A stretch of DNA of 15,471 nt, from positions 1 to 15,471 of the forward strand of contig JAGXHC010000159.1 in NCBI GenBank assembly GCA_024636405.1, in the 5' to 3' direction. Below the pieces are notes generated by a model. It was not told where the DNA came from. It was given only the letters and a program-made list of their open reading frames with translations, and did not search any database. This stretch comes from Sulfitobacter sp. Lineage in GTDB: Bacteria; Pseudomonadota; Alphaproteobacteria; Rhodobacterales; Rhodobacteraceae. Each line of letters begins with the position of its first letter. The first letter of the stretch is position 1. Below are positions 7,382-14,157 of the stretch, one piece after another. The position numbers and the translations under genes were made by a program.

Positions 7382-7427
7382 GCCCGGCATGAACCGTCAC
7401 ATGTCGGCCCGGACATGCCGGGCCGAC
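7382..7427. promoter_or_regulatory. Two mutually exclusive 10-bp stems between the binding-protein gene and serB
   Basis: GTCGGCCCGG (7403-7412) pairs perfectly with CCGGGCCGAC (7418-7427) around a 5-nt loop. GCCCGGCATG (7382-7391) is perfectly complementary to CATGCCGGGC (7414-7423), which lies inside the first hairpin. Both stems cannot form together. On the minus strand the first hairpin begins 11 bp after the binding-protein stop codon. No T-tract is present, so it may end or stabilise the binding-protein mRNA or act as an attenuator before serB. Confidence 0.55.
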
Positions 7428-7437
7428 GCGCATTTCC

Positions 7438-9060
7438 TCAGGCGTCCAACCAGACTTTCTCCAGATGCATTTCGCGCAGCGGATGGCGCACATAACCCTT
7501 TACCGCTGACGTATGGTGCATCCCCAGTTCCCGCCAATAAGCCTGAATGATGACGCCGCTGTCCTGCAACATCTTTTCCATCTCAGCCATAAGCGGGCGC
7601 CGCGCTTCGGGGTCGAAAATACCCAACGCCTCGTCCAGCTTCGCATCAAATTCAGGGTTGGAATGCGCGCTCTCATTCCACCCCTCGCCGGTCCGGTAAG
7701 CCACGGCATAGACCTGCACCCCCAACGGCCGACCACCCCATGACGTTGTAGAGAATGGATATTGTGTCCAGTCGTTCCAGAAGGTTGCGCCGGGCAGCGT
7801 GCGCCGGGTGATATTGAAACCGGCATCGCGCAGCTGTGCGGCAATCGTATCCGCAAAATCCTTCAGCTCGCCATCGTCAATGGAGATCAATTCTATCTCC
7901 GTCTCTGCATGGCCTGCTTCGTCGCGCATTTGCTGTGCCTTGGCCACATCCACTGGCGGGCGGGGGACTTCGGCATATTCGGGATGTACCGGCGCGACGT
8001 GGTGATTGTCGGCAACTGTACCCAAGCCGGCAATTGCCAGCTCCAGCGCAATCTCATTGTCCACGGCCAGCTGAATCGCATTGCGCAGCTGCTGATTGTC
8101 GAACGGCGCCTGTTTGGTATTCATGCGCGCGACCGCAGTCGTCGCCGTCAGCGCCACACCCCGTTCAAGCCCAAGCAGGTTGAATACCTCCTCGGAGTTG
8201 CTGGCAGTTTCGTCGTTCATGTCGATTTCTTCGGATTCGAATGACGCGATAAAGGCAGCATCGTCGTTACCAAGGTCAATGAACTCCAGCCCGTCAAGAT
8301 AGACTTCACCACCCCACCACTTGCCGTCCTCGCGGCGCTTCAGTACCGCTTTGTCGCCGATCGCAAAGGACACCAGCTCAAACCCGCCGGTCCCGATTGG
8401 ATCGTCCTGCAACTGCCCGGCAAAGCTGGGATGAACGCAAAGCGCCGGGTAGTCCCCAAAGGATGGGATCAGCGAAATATCGGGCTTGAACAGATTAAGT
8501 CTGACGGTGAATTCGTCCACTTTCTCCACTGCGCCTTCTGCGGCTTCGGTCGCGTCGCCGTCACGCAAAGCAGCCAGACGCGCCGCCATTGAGTTGCCTT
8601 CGGCCGTGCTGTCGGCCATGCGCCGGATATTGAACACTGCATCATCGGCAGTAAATTGATCCCCGTTCGTCCAGACCGCATCCTTACGTACATTAAGCGT
8701 GTAGGTCTTGGCATCGTCGCTGACTTCCCAGCTTTCCAAAAGGGATGGCGTAAATGAACCGTCTGCCTCCCAGCGCACCAGCGGTTCGCAGAACTGCCGT
8801 GCAACGTTGGACTTCTGGGGCCAGTCATAGGTGCGCGGATCGTTGATATCGAGGATCTGCTGCCCGATGCGCAGCACCCCCCCTTTCTTCGGCTCATCCT
8901 GCGCAGCCGCCGACGTAGGCGCAACCATCCCAAGCATGCCGCCCGCCAAAGGTGCCGCAACACCCAATATGCTGGCCATCGCCATGAACTCACGCCGGTC
9001 AAGGCGTCCTGCCTGCACGTCGCGTGCCATTTTTGAAATCTGGAAAATGCGGTCTTTCAT
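7438..9060 (-). CDS. Tat-exported family-5 (peptide/dipeptide-type) ABC solute-binding protein
   Basis: This should be a periplasmic extracellular solute-binding protein of the SBP_bac_5 (OppA/DppA-like) family, delivering oligopeptides or similar solutes to an ABC importer. It has 540 residues, typical of the family. The N-terminus has a Tat-type signal: DRREFMAM (twin Arg at 22-23), a hydrophobic stretch, then SAAAQDEPKKGG, with likely cleavage near residue 53-54. Family signatures follow: GGVLRIGQ, PLVRWEADGSFTPSLLESWEVSDDAKTYT (in two parts, PLVRWEADGSF and LLESWEVSDD), WTNGDQFTADDAVF, GTGGFELVSF, the ALxxAxDxE-like region NAIQLAVDNEIALEL, and a C-terminal REMHLEKVWLDA. The open frame extends to 9384, but the family N-terminus and a GAGG just before the ATG at 9060 support this start. 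No permease or ATPase gene is nearby, so it is an orphan binding protein. It lies between serB and serC, usually close neighbours. Confidence 0.92.
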   Translation of the reverse strand: MKDRIFQISKMARDVQAGRLDRREFMAMASILGVAAPLAGGMLGMVAPTSAAAQDEPKKGGVLRIGQQILDINDPRTYDWPQKSNVARQFCEPLVRWEADGSFTPSLLESWEVSDDAKTYTLNVRKDAVWTNGDQFTADDAVFNIRRMADSTAEGNSMAARLAALRDGDATEAAEGAVEKVDEFTVRLNLFKPDISLIPSFGDYPALCVHPSFAGQLQDDPIGTGGFELVSFAIGDKAVLKRREDGKWWGGEVYLDGLEFIDLGNDDAAFIASFESEEIDMNDETASNSEEVFNLLGLERGVALTATTAVARMNTKQAPFDNQQLRNAIQLAVDNEIALELAIAGLGTVADNHHVAPVHPEYAEVPRPPVDVAKAQQMRDEAGHAETEIELISIDDGELKDFADTIAAQLRDAGFNITRRTLPGATFWNDWTQYPFSTTSWGGRPLGVQVYAVAYRTGEGWNESAHSNPEFDAKLDEALGIFDPEARRPLMAEMEKMLQDSGVIIQAYWRELGMHHTSAVKGYVRHPLREMHLEKVWLDA

Positions 9061-9091
9061 GTCCTCGTCCCTATGCTTGATCATCTGTTTC

Positions 9092-9166
9092 ATTTGTGGC
9101 GTGTGCGCCCATCGCCCAAAGGCCATCATTCGACAAATAGTCCGTTTGAGACACGTCGCCACAAAT
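9092..9166. promoter_or_regulatory. Perfect 10-bp inverted repeat with 55-bp spacing
   Basis: ATTTGTGGCG (9092-9101) and CGCCACAAAT (9157-9166) are exact reverse complements, and TGT/ACA next to them can extend the match past a small bulge. The arms lie 31-40 and 96-105 bp upstream of the binding-protein ATG. They could be two operator sites for one regulator, which could loop the DNA, or the base of a large leader stem. Confidence 0.45.
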
Positions 9167-9281
9167 TCTCCGTCACTCTTATGTCGCATCCGGTTCATCG
9201 GGCGTTGCGTTCGCACAAACCTTGCCGCGCATCGGAAACTTGCGCCCGCGTTCGGGTCGCTGCTGATGCCAAATTTCCTCT

Positions 9282-9376
9282 CGCAGGCGATTTTGCCGCT
9301 TGCGGGGTGCCTGCGGCGGGCGTATCCCGCCAAGTGGGACACCCTTCCCCAACGAAGGGCGCTTATCTGAAAGGGT
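9282..9376 (+). promoter_or_regulatory. Structured serC leader with alternative pairing at the ribosome binding site
   Basis: Three hairpins follow each other. CGCAGGC (9282-9288) pairs with GCCTGCG (9309-9315), GGCGGG (9315-9320) with CCCGCC (9326-9331), and CCCTTC (9342-9347) with GAAGGG (9354-9359). The same upstream bases, ACCCTT (9341-9346), are also exactly complementary to AAGGGT (9371-9376), which overlaps the serC ribosome binding site eight bases before the ATG. GGGTG (9305-9309) with CACCC (9340-9344) is a third competing pair. This matches the published idea of the alphaproteobacterial serC leader motif (Rfam serC), whose last stem overlaps the serC ribosome binding site. I could not align it to that model. 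The likely role is to set serC-serA translation according to a signal not known from sequence. Confidence 0.65.
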
Positions 9377-9383
9377 AGCATCA

Positions 9384-10526
9384 ATGGCTATTGAACAACC
9401 GGCAACGCGGCCGGAAAATCCGCGTTTTTCCTCTGGCCCCTGCGCCAAAATCCCCACATTTGATCTAAGCAAGCTGGCCGACGCGCCGCTGGGGCGCAGC
9501 CATCGCGCCGCCCCCGGCAAGGCAAAACTGCTTGCGGCGATCGAAACCACCCGTGACATCCTCGGCGTCCCCGCCGACTACCGTATTGGCATCGTGCCCG
9601 CGTCAGACACCGGCGCGTTTGAAATGGCCATGTGGTCCCTTCTGGGCGAACGCCGTGCGGAAATGGTCGCTTGGGAAAGCTTTGGCGCGGGCTGGGTCAC
9701 CGATGTCGTCAAGCAACTCAAGATTGACGCGCACGTGCACACCGCCGAATACGGCGAGATCGTGGATATGGCTGCGCTGAACTACGAAAATGATGTCTGC
9801 TTTACCTGGAACGGCACCACGTCAGGCGTGCGCATGGCCAATGGTGACGCGATCCCGGCTGACCGTGCAGGCCTGACACTGTGCGATGCCACCTCTGCCG
9901 CCTTTGCGATGGATCTGCCGTGGGACAAGCTTGATGTCACCACCTTCAGCTGGCAAAAAGTCTTGGGCGGTGAAGCTGCGCATGGCATGCTGATCCTCAG
10001 CCCCCGCGCAGTTGAACGGCTCGAAAATTACACGCCTGCATGGCCGCTGCCCAAAATTTTTCGTCTGACCAAGGGGGGAAAACTGATCGAGGGCATTTTC
10101 AAGGGTGAGACGATCAACACACCTTCCATGCTTTGCGTCGAAGATTACCTGCTGGCGCTGGACTGGGCCAAATCCGTGGGCGGCCTGAAAGGGCTGATCG
10201 CGCGGGCAGATGCCAACGCCGGTGCCATTGCGGATTTCGTGAGTAATCACGACTGGATTGATTTTCTGGCCACCGATCCTGCGACGCGCTCGAACACGTC
10301 GGTCTGTTTGCGATTTACTGACAACCGGATCAGCGACGGACCCGCCTTTGCCAAGGCTGTTGCCAAACGGTTGACGGATGAGAATGTCGCGCTGGACGTC
10401 GGTGCCTACCGCGACGCGCCCGCTGGCCTGCGGATCTGGTGCGGCGGCACGGTGGAAACGTCTGACATCGACGCCATGCTGCCGTGGCTCGCCTGGGCCT
10501 TTGAGACCGAAATCAACGCATCATAA
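9384..10526 (+). CDS. serC: Phosphoserine aminotransferase
   Basis: SerC makes O-phosphoserine from 3-phosphohydroxypyruvate and glutamate, the second step of serine synthesis. It is PLP-dependent and cytosolic. The 380-residue protein is of the alphaproteobacterial/Methanosarcina-like SerC type (class V aminotransferase). [13 protein letters not shown] at 12-24 opens the fold, [10 protein letters not shown] follows (38-46), and [12 protein letters not shown] (73-84) and WNGTTSGVR (142-150) bind cofactor phosphate and substrate. [14 protein letters not shown] has the PLP-contacting Asp168, and [12 protein letters not shown] carries the Schiff-base Lys192. The ATG at 9384 follows an AAAGGG ribosome binding site with 8-base spacing. 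An in-frame upstream ATG at 9300 would lie within the leader structure and add sequence foreign to the family. The gene is followed by serA 89 bp on, probably as one operon. Confidence 0.97.
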   Translation: MAIEQPATRPENPRFSSGPCAKIPTFDLSKLADAPLGRSHRAAPGKAKLLAAIETTRDILGVPADYRIGIVPASDTGAFEMAMWSLLGERRAEMVAWESFGAGWVTDVVKQLKIDAHVHTAEYGEIVDMAALNYENDVCFTWNGTTSGVRMANGDAIPADRAGLTLCDATSAAFAMDLPWDKLDVTTFSWQKVLGGEAAHGMLILSPRAVERLENYTPAWPLPKIFRLTKGGKLIEGIFKGETINTPSMLCVEDYLLALDWAKSVGGLKGLIARADANAGAIADFVSNHDWIDFLATDPATRSNTSVCLRFTDNRISDGPAFAKAVAKRLTDENVALDVGAYRDAPAGLRIWCGGTVETSDIDAMLPWLAWAFETEINAS

Positions 10527-10542
10527 ACGTGGCGCAACCCAA

Positions 10543-10582
10543 CCACCCTGCCGTGCGTCGGTAGGGTGGGGTTCCACCCCAC
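10543..10582 (+). promoter_or_regulatory. Hairpin-forming element between serC and serA
   Basis: GTGGGG (10566-10571) and CCCCAC (10577-10582) form a 6-bp stem with loop TTCCA. Alternatively CCACCCT (10543-10549) pairs with AGGGTGG (10563-10569), a 7-bp stem sharing bases with the first. The sequence GTAGGGTGGGGTTCCACCCC looks like a dispersed intergenic element I associate with this group. It may adjust the relative expression of serC and serA by stabilising mRNA or causing partial termination; there is no T-run. Confidence 0.5.
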
Positions 10583-10615
10583 GCCCCTGAGACATTCCGC
10601 GAAAGGACCACAATC

Positions 10616-12211
10616 ATGGCTCCCAAAGTACTTATTTCCGACAGCCTCTCTGAGGCCGCTGTCCAAATCTTCCGCGATCGCGGCATTGATGTGGATTTTC
10701 AACCGGACCTCGGCAAGGACAAGGACAAACTTGCCGCAGTCATCGGCAACTACGACGGTCTTGCCATCCGCTCCGCCACCAAGGTGACGGAAAAAATCCT
10801 TGCCAATGCGCCCAATCTCAAGGTCATCGGACGGGCGGGCATCGGGACCGACAATATCGACAAGGAAGCAGCGTCCAAGAGGGGCGTTATCGTGATGAAC
10901 ACGCCTTTCGGCAACATGATCACCACCGCAGAACACGCGATTGCCATGATGTTCGCAGTCGCCCGCCAAATCCCAGAGGCCAGCGCGTCCACCCATGCAG
11001 GCAAGTGGGAAAAGTCCAAGTTCATGGGCGTTGAATTGACCGGCAAAACGCTGGGCGTGATCGGCGCGGGCAACATCGGGGGTATCGTCTGTGATCGCGC
11101 GCGGGCGTTGAAGATGAAGGTCATCGCCTATGATCCGTTCCTCGGTGAAGAAAAGGCCGAGAAAATGGGTGTTGAAAAGGTCGAACTGAACGCACTGCTG
11201 GCGCGCGCCGATTTCATTACCCTGCATGTTCCCTATACTGAACAGACGGCCAATATTCTTAGCCGGGAAAATCTGGAAAAGACCAAAAAGGGTGTGCGGA
11301 TCATCAACTGTGCCCGTGGTGGCCTTGTCGACGAAGAGGCGCTTGCCGACCTGCTGAAATCCGGCCATGTCGCTGGCGCAGCACTTGATGTCTTTGCCGA
11401 AGAGCCGGCCAAGGAAAACCCGCTCTTCAATCTGCCCAACGTCGTTTGCACTCCCCACCTTGGGGCTGCCACCACCGAGGCGCAGGAAAATGTCGCCCTT
11501 CAGGTCGCCGAACAGATGTCGGATTTCTTGCTGACCGGTGCGGTGACCAACGCGCTCAACATGCCGTCTGTCACCGCCGAAGAGGCCAAGGTCATGGGGC
11601 CGTGGGTCAAGCTGGCCGGGCATCTGGGTGCGTTTATCGGTCAGATGACGGACGAACCGATCAAGGCGATCAACATCCTTTACGATGGCTCCGTCGCTGA
11701 AATGAATCTTGGTGCACTGAATTGCAGCGTAATCGCGGGCATCATGAAGCGCGCCAATCCGGATGTGAACATGGTCTCCGCCCCCGTTATCGCCGAGGAA
11801 CGCGGCATCCAGATCTCCACCACCAATCAGCACAAGTCCGGCGTCTTTGACGGCTACATCAAAGTGACTGTGGTGACCGAAAAGCGCGAACGTTCCATTG
11901 CGGGCACAGTGTTTTCTGACGGCAAGCCGCGTTTTATCCAGATCAAGGGCATCACCATCGACGCGGAAATCGGTGCGCATATGCTTTATACCACCAACGA
12001 AGACGTTCCGGGCATCATTGGCGTGCTGGGGCAGACGATGGGTGAAAACGGCGTCAACATCGCCAACTTCACGCTCGGCCGCTCCGCCCATAAAGGAGAG
12101 GCGATTGCCCTGCTTTATGTGGATGACGAAGTACCGGCACCGGTCATCGCCAAGCTGCAAAAGACCGGCATGTTCACCCAGGTGAAACCGCTGCAGTTCG
12201 ACGTCGCCTGA
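10616..12211 (+). CDS. serA: D-3-phosphoglycerate dehydrogenase
   Basis: SerA oxidises 3-phosphoglycerate to 3-phosphohydroxypyruvate with NAD, the committing step of serine synthesis. The 531-residue protein is the long form: substrate/nucleotide domains (1-310), an intervening domain (about 320-450), and a C-terminal ACT domain (about 457-531, opening HMLYTTNEDVPGIIGVLG). The NAD loop GVIGAGNIG has glycines 150, 152 and 155. Catalytic Arg234 is in NCARGGLVDEEAL, Glu263 in DVFAEEP, and His281 in TPHLGAATTEAQ. RAGIGTDNID (73-82) helps bind substrate phosphate. The ACT domain usually senses serine, so feedback inhibition is plausible but not shown. AAAGGA nine to fourteen bases before the ATG supports the start. 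The gene follows serC and ends at an intrinsic terminator 30 bp past its stop. A 610-codon open frame on the opposite strand is a base-composition shadow. Confidence 0.98.
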   Translation: MAPKVLISDSLSEAAVQIFRDRGIDVDFQPDLGKDKDKLAAVIGNYDGLAIRSATKVTEKILANAPNLKVIGRAGIGTDNIDKEAASKRGVIVMNTPFGNMITTAEHAIAMMFAVARQIPEASASTHAGKWEKSKFMGVELTGKTLGVIGAGNIGGIVCDRARALKMKVIAYDPFLGEEKAEKMGVEKVELNALLARADFITLHVPYTEQTANILSRENLEKTKKGVRIINCARGGLVDEEALADLLKSGHVAGAALDVFAEEPAKENPLFNLPNVVCTPHLGAATTEAQENVALQVAEQMSDFLLTGAVTNALNMPSVTAEEAKVMGPWVKLAGHLGAFIGQMTDEPIKAINILYDGSVAEMNLGALNCSVIAGIMKRANPDVNMVSAPVIAEERGIQISTTNQHKSGVFDGYIKVTVVTEKRERSIAGTVFSDGKPRFIQIKGITIDAEIGAHMLYTTNEDVPGIIGVLGQTMGENGVNIANFTLGRSAHKGEAIALLYVDDEVPAPVIAKLQKTGMFTQVKPLQFDVA

Positions 12212-12240
12212 TCTGGTTGGATCAATACTGAAGAACATCT

Positions 12241-12266
12241 AAAAAGCGCCTGATGGCGCTTTTTTT
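12241..12266 (+). terminator. Rho-independent terminator of serC-serA
   Basis: AAAAAGCGCC (12241-12250) pairs perfectly with GGCGCTTTTT (12255-12264) around a TGAT loop, and the T-run extends from 12260 to 12266. The A-run before the stem could let it work on the other strand as well. It lies 30 bp after the serA stop. Confidence 0.93.
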
Positions 12267-12278
12267 CAGCTCGAACGT

Positions 12279-12358
12279 GGCAACCGTCGCGCGCCGACGG
12301 CAGATTGCCGAGTTTACGCAGCTGTCCATTGCGAACAGGATGGAAATCCCGCGACAGC
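12279..12358 (+). promoter_or_regulatory. Possible structured 5' region of the phosphatase gene
   Basis: CCGTCG (12284-12289) and CGACGG (12295-12300) form a perfect 6-bp stem, which GGCAA (12279-12283) and TTGCC (12305-12309) extend past a 4-nt bulge. GCTGTC (12321-12326) and GACAGC (12353-12358) form a second stem with a wide loop. Whether this DNA is transcribed before the phosphatase gene is unknown. Confidence 0.3.
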
Positions 12359-12423
12359 CGTAACACCCCTTTCACTGCGCGCCACTTTTTGGCATGACCC
12401 ACGCATCACAATCGAAAGACCCC

Positions 12424-13152
12424 ATGACAAATCCTGTTTACGCCATAGGCGACGTGCACGGCCAACTTGACGAATTGCAGCGTGTGCTGTCGCTGATCGA
12501 AGCGGACGGCGGACCTGATGCGCAGATCGTTCTGCTGGGCGATTATGTCGACCGCGGGCCCGACAGCCGCAGCGTGATCGACCTGCTGATCGGCGCAAAT
12601 ACGGCCGGACGCAACTGGACCATGATCATGGGGAACCACGACCGCTACTTTACCCGCTTCATGGCCGATGCCACCGTCCATGATCCCGCCACAAGGGACG
12701 ATCTTTTCTGGCTTAACCCGCGACTTGGCGGGGATAAGACGCTGTTGTCTTACGGGGTAGATGCCGCAGATGGCGATCCGATTGATTCCGTGCACGCGGC
12801 AGCGCTGGCCACTGTACCTGCCGCGCATGTGGAATTTTTACAGGCCCGACCGCGAAGCCATGCTGCGGGCGATCTGTTGTTTGTGCATGCTGGCATCCGT
12901 CCCGGCGTGCCCGTCAACGAGCAGACCGAAAACGATTTGCTATGGATCAGGAAGGGCTGGATTGAGGATGGGCGCGATCACGGACCGCTTGTCGTGCACG
13001 GCCACACCGCGCTTGATCACCCGGAGCATTATGGCAACCGGGTCAATCTGGATGCCGGCGCGGGATACTTTCGTCCGCTGCACGCGGCGGTTTTTGAGGG
13101 GCGCGATTGCTGGTTGCTGACCGATCAGGGCCGTGTGCCGTTGCGCCCCTAG
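12424..13152 (+). CDS. PPP-family metallophosphatase (serine/threonine phosphatase-like)
   Basis: This is a cytosolic calcineurin-like metallophosphoesterase of the bacterial PPP type, expected to hydrolyse phosphoesters (phosphoprotein or dinucleotide) at a two-metal centre. Of its 242 residues, all five metal/catalytic motifs are present: GDVHG at 9-13, GDYVDRG at 39-45, GNHD at 70-73 with the general-acid His72, FVHAG (His155), and VHGHT (His192, His194). The length suits small PrpA/ApaH-like phosphatases. The ATG at 12424 is preceded by a modest GAAAGA. An ATG ten codons earlier gives a poorer N-terminus without ribosome binding site. Its stop lies one base from the stop of the opposing App1-like gene, with no terminator between. 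I cannot tell a protein phosphatase from an Ap4A hydrolase by sequence alone. Confidence 0.9.
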   Translation: MTNPVYAIGDVHGQLDELQRVLSLIEADGGPDAQIVLLGDYVDRGPDSRSVIDLLIGANTAGRNWTMIMGNHDRYFTRFMADATVHDPATRDDLFWLNPRLGGDKTLLSYGVDAADGDPIDSVHAAALATVPAAHVEFLQARPRSHAAGDLLFVHAGIRPGVPVNEQTENDLLWIRKGWIEDGRDHGPLVVHGHTALDHPEHYGNRVNLDAGAGYFRPLHAAVFEGRDCWLLTDQGRVPLRP

Positions 13153-13153
13153 G

Positions 13154-14149
13154 TCACAACTCAGCAAGCCCCAGCACAATCGCCGCCATTCCGGCAAAAT
13201 CCGTTCCGTGCAGCACGGTCACTCCGGCATCGCGGATCGACTGCATCTGCAGTTTGCTGGCATCGTCCGGACCCGGCCCCGGCTCTCGCAGTATCACAGC
13301 CATCACGCGCCCCGGATGCCGCGCCACGGCGTCGGCATAGACAAACGCGTCATGCTGCCCGGTGTCACCCACCAGAACAAAACGCAGACCTGGATTGGCG
13401 GCCATCAGTACGTCGATGCTGTCCCCCTTATGGTCACCGTGCGAGCCCGTGATGAACTGAGTTTTGCTCAGCCCAAGATCACGCAGGAATGCGGGACCGC
13501 GGGCCAATTCCGCGCGTTCAAAGACCATTTCCAGAAAGTGATGCAAATTCCAGGGACTGGAACTGACATAATAGACAGGATTGCGACCCACGTCAGACAG
13601 CGCTCGCACGAACTCTACCGCGTCGCTGAACACCATCCGGGTCAGCGCATTTCCGGTCAGCGACGTCCACAAGTTCCGCCAGATCGAATAGGCACCGGTT
13701 TCCAGCATTGTGTCGTCAATGTCCGACACCACGGCGAATGCTGCATCGGCGCGCGCGATCAGCACAGGACAGGCTGTGACGCCCTCGCGCCCGGTTATGC
13801 TGACCTCAATGTCGACCCACCCTTCATGGGTTCGGCGCGGAAGCAGCAGCGTGAAATAGCCTTCATCATCGGTCAGCGAACTGACCCCTTGCGCGCGCAC
13901 TTCGACGCCTGAAACCTCGTCCGTCACAAACAGCGACACCATCTGGCGGAAATTCACCCATGTGGATTGGGTCGGCTTTGGCTTGTGACGGCGCAATGAC
14001 GTCAGCACCCGACCGCGCACCACCAGATGTTCAGGATCGGCATAGCCAATGTAGGGTTCGATGATGGTGCGTCGGTCGCGCTGCCCGCGCAACCGGTCCA
14101 ACACGTGTTCCGCCCGCCAAGCAACGCCGTGGACTGCGCGTTTGACCAT
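13154..14149 (-). CDS. App1/DUF2183 family phosphatase-like protein
   Basis: The 331-residue protein belongs to the DUF2183 family, which includes the conserved domain of yeast App1, a Mg-dependent phosphatidate phosphatase. The N-terminal half (1-130) is a beta-rich region (YIGYADPEHLVVRGRVL, then GYFTLLLP). The C-terminal half has a HAD-like catalytic set: AVVSDIDDTM (nucleophile D143, D145), YYVSSSPWNL (SSSPW at 196-200), HGDHKGDSI (Lys241), and LVGDTGQHDAFVY (D262, D267). No signal peptide or membrane segment is evident, so it should be cytosolic or loosely membrane-associated. It starts 8 bp after the tdh stop, probably as the third gene of a kbl-tdh operon. Why a phosphatase of this type accompanies threonine degradation is not obvious. 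Family assignment is firm; lipid substrate is only an inference from yeast. Confidence 0.9.
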   Translation of the reverse strand: MVKRAVHGVAWRAEHVLDRLRGQRDRRTIIEPYIGYADPEHLVVRGRVLTSLRRHKPKPTQSTWVNFRQMVSLFVTDEVSGVEVRAQGVSSLTDDEGYFTLLLPRRTHEGWVDIEVSITGREGVTACPVLIARADAAFAVVSDIDDTMLETGAYSIWRNLWTSLTGNALTRMVFSDAVEFVRALSDVGRNPVYYVSSSPWNLHHFLEMVFERAELARGPAFLRDLGLSKTQFITGSHGDHKGDSIDVLMAANPGLRFVLVGDTGQHDAFVYADAVARHPGRVMAVILREPGPGPDDASKLQMQSIRDAGVTVLHGTDFAGMAAIVLGLAEL

Positions 14150-14157
14150 CGCTCCGC

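Larger units (their letters stand above)
9061..9383. other. 323-bp divergent regulatory region between the binding-protein gene and serC
   Basis: No gene is supported here; the open frames running through it are upstream extensions of the two flanking genes without family support. It must hold both divergent promoters, although I cannot point to a clear -35/-10 pair. It contains a perfect 10-bp inverted repeat (9092-9101 and 9157-9166) on the binding-protein side, a possible GCATC/GATGC pair (9229-9233, 9265-9269), and a structured leader on the serC side (9282-9376). Confidence 0.7.

Noticed and set aside
9300..9383. In-frame upstream ATG that would lengthen SerC by 28 residues
   Set aside because: The added sequence is not SerC-like, covers the leader stems, and the downstream ATG has its own ribosome binding site.
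9061..9384. Open N-terminal extension of the solute-binding protein
   Set aside because: The extension would bury the Tat signal more than 120 residues into the protein; the ATG at 9060 gives a normal signal peptide.
10406..12238. A 610-codon open frame antisense to serA
   Set aside because: serA is certain on the other strand. The antisense frame has no recognisable family, is rich in His, Gly and Asp as expected from complementing this codon use, and has no supporting start signal.
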